From: Acidimicrobiia bacterium
GTDB lineage: Bacteria; Actinomycetota; Acidimicrobiia; Spongiisociales; UBA5794
Length of the DNA stretch: 9,037 nucleotides
Assembly: GCA_013001485.1 (NCBI GenBank)
Contig: JABDMN010000246.1
Coordinates: 1 to 9,037 of the forward strand
Direction of reading: 5' to 3'
The number at the start of each line of letters is the position of its first letter. Within the stretch, counting starts at the first letter, position 1. This document shows, piece after piece, positions 6,411-9,037 of the stretch. The notes below the pieces were generated by a model. It was not told the DNA's origin. It saw nothing but the letters and a program-made list of their open reading frames with translations, and searched no databases. Position numbers and translations under genes: made by a program.

Positions 6411-7994
6411 TCAGATCACGCTGGAAGCACGCCGAGAAACGGTCAGCAGCGCCGCACCAAACAGGATCAACACCGCACCGAGGACGGCAAGCGGCCTCGT
6501 GTCGGTCCCCGTCTTCGGCAGCACCTCGGCGAAGCCAAAGTCAGCGGTCAGGTTGGTCGTCCCGCCGCTCACGCTGATCGTGTAGGTACCAACAGTCGTG
6601 AGCGAGTAATCGTCATCAACCGACGAGACGTCGATCGCGATGCTGTAGGTGCCGTCGTCGAGCGCCGAGAAGAGGTACTTCCCGTCAGAGCCTGTTGTTG
6701 TCGAAATCGTCGGGCTGCCAGTCAACGTCACGACAGCTCCAGCGATGCCGGGCTCTCCCGAATCCTGGACGCCATCACCGTCGGTATCGAGCCACACGAA
6801 GTCGCCGATCGAGTTGTTGGCCAAGACCTCGGTTGCCTCCACCGTTGCGGTGTCGTAGTCGTCACCCTGTCCGTCACCCGGCGTGGAATCCACGTCGTCC
6901 TGGTCGGCTGCGGTCACCTCTGCGGCGTTGGTGAAAGCTCCGGCGTCATCGACGGTCACCGTCACAGAGAAAGTGGACTGTGCGCCGACTGCGAGAGCCC
7001 CTACGGGCACGGTGATGACTCCCCCAGATTCGCTGCCTGCAGTGGAACTGACGAACGTCACTCCCGAGGGAAGCGTGTCCGTCACCACGACTCCTGTCGC
7101 GGCGTCGGGTCCCTGGTTCGTCACGGTCACCGTGAACGTCGTCGAGTCACCGACCGTTACAGCCGCAGGGCTGACGCTCTTGACGACCTCGAGGTCGATC
7201 ACGGGCTCTTCCGGCGGCGGAGTAAACCCGAAGTCAGCGTCGAGGTACGCCTGGCCTGCCGCCAGCGTCACGTCATACGAATCCGAAGTGGTGAGGAGGT
7301 ACCCGGCGGGGTGGCTGCCGACCACGACTGTGTAGTCGCCGGCCGCGAGGTCGGTGAAGGAGTACAGCCCCGACCCGTTGGTCGTTGTGCTGCCCAGGTT
7401 GGTCACGCCATCAGCGGCATACAGGTCCACGGTGATGCCGGAAACGCCAGCCTCGCCGCCGTCCTGCGCACCGTCACCGTTGGAGTCGAGCCAGACGAAG
7501 TCGCCGATCGAGCCCAGCTCGGGCTCGGGAATCACCGTCTCGGCCGTATCCGTGTTGTTGGACGGGTCCGAGTCGTCCGGAAACTCCGGACGCGGATCGC
7601 GATGATCGACGGTCGCCGTGTTGAGCAGCGTCCCGGAAGCGCCCTCATCGATCGTCACCGTGATGGTGTAGGTCAGCGTCGAGGGAAGCCAGGGTCCCGT
7701 CAGGCACTCGACCGTCGAGGCGTCCAGAGCCGTACAACCGGCCGAGGCCGACGCAAAGGTCACCCCGGCGGGCAATGTGTCCACCACGGCAGCCTGCAGC
7801 GGGCTCGACGGCCCCTCGTGGCTGATCGTGATGGTGTAGGTGAGCGTCTCGCCGGGAGAGGCCACGGCCTTGTCCACGGTCTTGACGAGCACCATATCGA
7901 TGCCGGTCTCAACGGTCTCGGCCGACGCCGCCGGAGCGACCGCCAGCACAAGTACCGCAACACCGAGCAATGCGGTGAGTCTTGTCGCCTTCAT
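6411..7994 (-). CDS. Secreted DUF11/SdrD_B-repeat surface protein with LPXTG-type anchor
   Basis: Seen: 527 residues from the ATG at 7994. Signal peptide at 1-25 (basic MKATR, hydrophobic core, cut near ASA/E). Four modules follow: DUF11 (about 31-150, LTYTITISHEGPS and VVDTLPAGVTF), SdrD_B-like (162-258, SIGDFVWLDSNGDG), DUF11 (266-385, FTVTVTNQGPDA and VVTDTLPSGVTF) and SdrD_B-like (395-489, SIGDFVWLDTDGDG). Both SdrD_B modules carry a DxDGDGxxD-type loop fitting Ca2+ binding. LPKTG (492-496), a membrane helix (about 500-519) and a basic end (RR) form a sortase signal. Known: such proteins are exported by Sec and attached to peptidoglycan by sortase; the modules act as stalks. The specific role is unknown: there is no enzyme or adhesin domain. 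The frame is open to an ATG at 8027, but GGGAAGG seven bases before 7994 decides this start. The upstream neighbour is a protein of the same kind. Confidence 0.9.
   Translation of the reverse strand: MKATRLTALLGVAVLVLAVAPAASAETVETGIDMVLVKTVDKAVASPGETLTYTITISHEGPSSPLQAAVVDTLPAGVTFASASAGCTALDASTVECLTGPWLPSTLTYTITVTIDEGASGTLLNTATVDHRDPRPEFPDDSDPSNNTDTAETVIPEPELGSIGDFVWLDSNGDGAQDGGEAGVSGITVDLYAADGVTNLGSTTTNGSGLYSFTDLAAGDYTVVVGSHPAGYLLTTSDSYDVTLAAGQAYLDADFGFTPPPEEPVIDLEVVKSVSPAAVTVGDSTTFTVTVTNQGPDAATGVVVTDTLPSGVTFVSSTAGSESGGVITVPVGALAVGAQSTFSVTVTVDDAGAFTNAAEVTAADQDDVDSTPGDGQGDDYDTATVEATEVLANNSIGDFVWLDTDGDGVQDSGEPGIAGAVVTLTGSPTISTTTGSDGKYLFSALDDGTYSIAIDVSSVDDDYSLTTVGTYTISVSGGTTNLTADFGFAEVLPKTGTDTRPLAVLGAVLILFGAALLTVSRRASSVI
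6789..6813 (-). repeat. Near-identical 25-base repeat, copy in the second SdrD_B module
   Basis: This 25-base stretch matches 7488-7512 with one mismatch. Both encode the start of an SdrD_B module (SIGDFVWLD). The copies are 699 bases (233 codons) apart in the same frame. Recombination between them would delete one SdrD_B plus one DUF11 module without breaking the frame. Confidence 0.75.
7488..7512 (-). repeat. Near-identical 25-base repeat, copy in the first SdrD_B module
   Basis: Partner of 6789-6813 (24 of 25 bases equal). The rest of the two modules has diverged more, so the identity is local to the module's first strand and calcium-loop boundary. Confidence 0.75.
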
Positions 7995-8001
7995 GTCCAT
8001 G

Positions 8002-8008
8002 CCTTCCC
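8002..8008 (-). promoter_or_regulatory. Strong Shine-Dalgarno of the surface-protein gene
   Basis: GGGAAGG on the minus strand with a seven-base spacer to the ATG at 7994. It is the best ribosome binding site in the window. It excludes the ATG at 8027 (AGGAG touches that ATG with no spacer) and the ATG at 8000 (one-base spacer). Confidence 0.75.
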
Positions 8009-8009
8009 G

Positions 8010-8074
8010 TGTCGCCTGGAGCGACATCTCCTACCTGTTACAGACTGCCACCGTCTCCGGCTAGCCCGGCAGTC
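8010..8074 (-). other. Two hairpins in the leader of the surface-protein gene
   Basis: Minus strand, in the gap between the two surface-protein genes. First, GACTGCC pairs with GGCAGTC (8068-8074 with 8043-8049), enclosing a small CCG-GAGA-CGG stem with a GNRA-type loop (8051-8060). Second, TGTCGC-TCCAG-GCGACA (8010-8026) lies just before the Shine-Dalgarno. Neither is followed by a T-run. They could form a 5' leader structure or mark the end of the upstream transcript. No known riboswitch core was recognised. Confidence 0.45.
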
Positions 8075-8082
8075 CTCTATCG

Positions 8083-8088
8083 ATTGTA
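8083..8088 (-). promoter_or_regulatory. Possible -10 box for the complete surface-protein gene
   Basis: TACAAT on the minus strand, one base off the TATAAT consensus, about 90 bases upstream of the start codon. No good -35 hexamer lies 16-18 bases further upstream; TGAGCA at 19-base spacing is a poor match. If real, the transcript would begin near 8076 with the two hairpins in its leader. Confidence 0.3.
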
Positions 8089-8110
8089 TCTCTGTTTCGC
8101 GGTCTCGTGC

Positions 8111-9037
8111 TCAGCCGATTTCTTCATCATCACGACGCCGCAGCGCGATCAGCGCCAGTGCACCCCCGGCAACCAGCAGGAACCCGATGATCGCAAGGCT
8201 GCCGGTGTCGGCGCCCGTGCGAGGCAGGGTCTCGATGGTTGTCGTGGTGACTTTCTCGTCCAGAACCTCGAGCTCGACCAGCACCGTCTGTGCCGAAGCC
8301 GAGTCGTTGTCGGGGTTCTCGTCGACCGGAGCCCCATCGCGGGGATCCTGCTGGCTCACCGTGACCGTGTTGACCTGGGTCCCGATGGCGTCCTCGTCGA
8401 CGGTCACCACGATGGTGAACGTCTTCGACTCATCGGGAAGCCAGTTGGCGACACCACAACTCACCGTGTGGGCGGCAGCGTCGTAGTCACAACCTGGTGC
8501 CTCGACGAATGACACACCCTCAGGAAGTGCATCGACGAGCGAAGCCAGCAGCGTTCCCGAGGGACCGTTATTGGTGGCAGTCACCGTGTAGGTGAGCGTG
8601 TCACCGCGAACAGCCGTGTCCTTGTCGACGCTCTTGTCGACCGCAAGGTCGATGGCAGTGATCACGGTCTCGTTCTTCTTGACGTAGTTGCAGCCGAGGC
8701 CGGCAGCCAGGGCGTCGTCGCCCGGCACGGTCGCACAGAGGGACTCCTGGTCGTTGCGATCGATGTTGGTCTCGACGTCGTCGGCGAACGTGTAGCCACG
8801 GTTCCACACCCGAACCAGGGCGAACGGCCCAAGGTCGAGGTTGATGTCGACGACCACAGAGTCTCCCGCCGCAAGTTCGCCAACGTCACAGCGCACGCCG
8901 TGCACGTCTGCGTCGTAAGCACAGGTGACGCCGGCCGGTGAATCCACCGACAGGAAGGTGGCGTGGTTGAACGGGCTGCGCTCGTCGTCGGTGGGCTCAG
9001 AGGCGTCGATCCGGAAGTCCGGGTCGCCAACGGAGTC
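8111..9037 (-). CDS. DUF11-repeat surface protein with LPXTG-type anchor (C-terminal part, cut by window edge)
   Basis: Seen: 308 residues open to the right edge, ending in TGA at 8111-8113. Residues 1-120 look like the end of a first beta-sandwich repeat (FNHATFLSVDSPAGVTCAYD, then CDVGELAAGDSVVVDI), with Cys pairs in extracellular style. Residues 130-250 are a full DUF11 module: LTYTVTATNNGPSG, VDALPEGVSF and a Cys pair around GCDYDAAAHTVSCG. LPRTG (271-275), a membrane helix (280-299) and the tail RRRDDEEIG form a sortase signal. Known: DUF11 modules are Ig-like and common in outer wall or S-layer-associated proteins. The ligand or function is not visible here. The N-terminus and signal peptide lie outside the window. 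The internal GTG at 8947 is not a start, since the frame is open and DUF11-like on both sides. It is followed after 116 bases by a protein of the same family, so the pair probably arose by duplication. Confidence 0.88.
   Translation of the reverse strand, partial: DSVGDPDFRIDASEPTDDERSPFNHATFLSVDSPAGVTCAYDADVHGVRCDVGELAAGDSVVVDINLDLGPFALVRVWNRGYTFADDVETNIDRNDQESLCATVPGDDALAAGLGCNYVKKNETVITAIDLAVDKSVDKDTAVRGDTLTYTVTATNNGPSGTLLASLVDALPEGVSFVEAPGCDYDAAAHTVSCGVANWLPDESKTFTIVVTVDEDAIGTQVNTVTVSQQDPRDGAPVDENPDNDSASAQTVLVELEVLDEKVTTTTIETLPRTGADTGSLAIIGFLLVAGGALALIALRRRDDEEIG

Noticed and set aside
7311..8486. 391-codon open frame on the plus strand opposite the surface-protein genes
   Set aside because: It is antisense to DUF11/SdrD_B coding sequence and spans the gap between two genes; no domain or ribosome binding site supports it.

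Overview
The window is a high-GC stretch whose genes are all on the minus strand, so it reads right to left. It has two parts. Positions 1-6089 hold a housekeeping block in the order valS, folC, ndk, mreB, mreC, and mreC runs off the left edge. Positions 6411-9037 hold two genes for secreted, wall-anchored proteins built from DUF11 and SdrD_B-type modules. The right-hand one runs off the right edge. No tRNA, rRNA, CRISPR array, transposase or phage gene was found.

The order valS-folC-(DUF4233 membrane protein)-ndk-mreB-mreC is typical of Actinobacteria such as Streptomyces. Here ndk follows folC after 13 bases, so the DUF4233 gene is absent. That order, the actinobacterial look of MreB and the high GC point to an actinobacterium. 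A deep lineage such as Acidimicrobiia is a guess; the window contains no marker gene that would fix the taxon. MreB and MreC suggest a rod-shaped or elongating cell, and the LPXTG-like tails suggest a cell wall with a sortase encoded elsewhere.

Layout from right to left: the C-terminal 308 residues of a DUF11 protein ending in LPRTG, a membrane helix and a charged tail (8111-9037). Then a 116-base gap with a -10-like box and two hairpins. Then a complete 527-residue protein with signal peptide, DUF11, SdrD_B, DUF11, SdrD_B and LPKTG anchor (6411-7994). A strong GC-rich hairpin follows (6362-6392), then a gene-free leader of about 270 bases with two more very stable hairpins in front of valS. 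valS and folC abut with no gap. ndk follows closely, then mreB after 83 bases, then mreC 30 bases later.

The housekeeping block links tRNA charging with valine, folate polyglutamylation, nucleoside triphosphate balance and the rod-shape machinery. It is probably one or two transcripts, with a possible extra promoter before mreB. The least explained part is the folded, gene-free leader of valS. Most of the remaining genes are ordinary, so no new multi-gene system is claimed.
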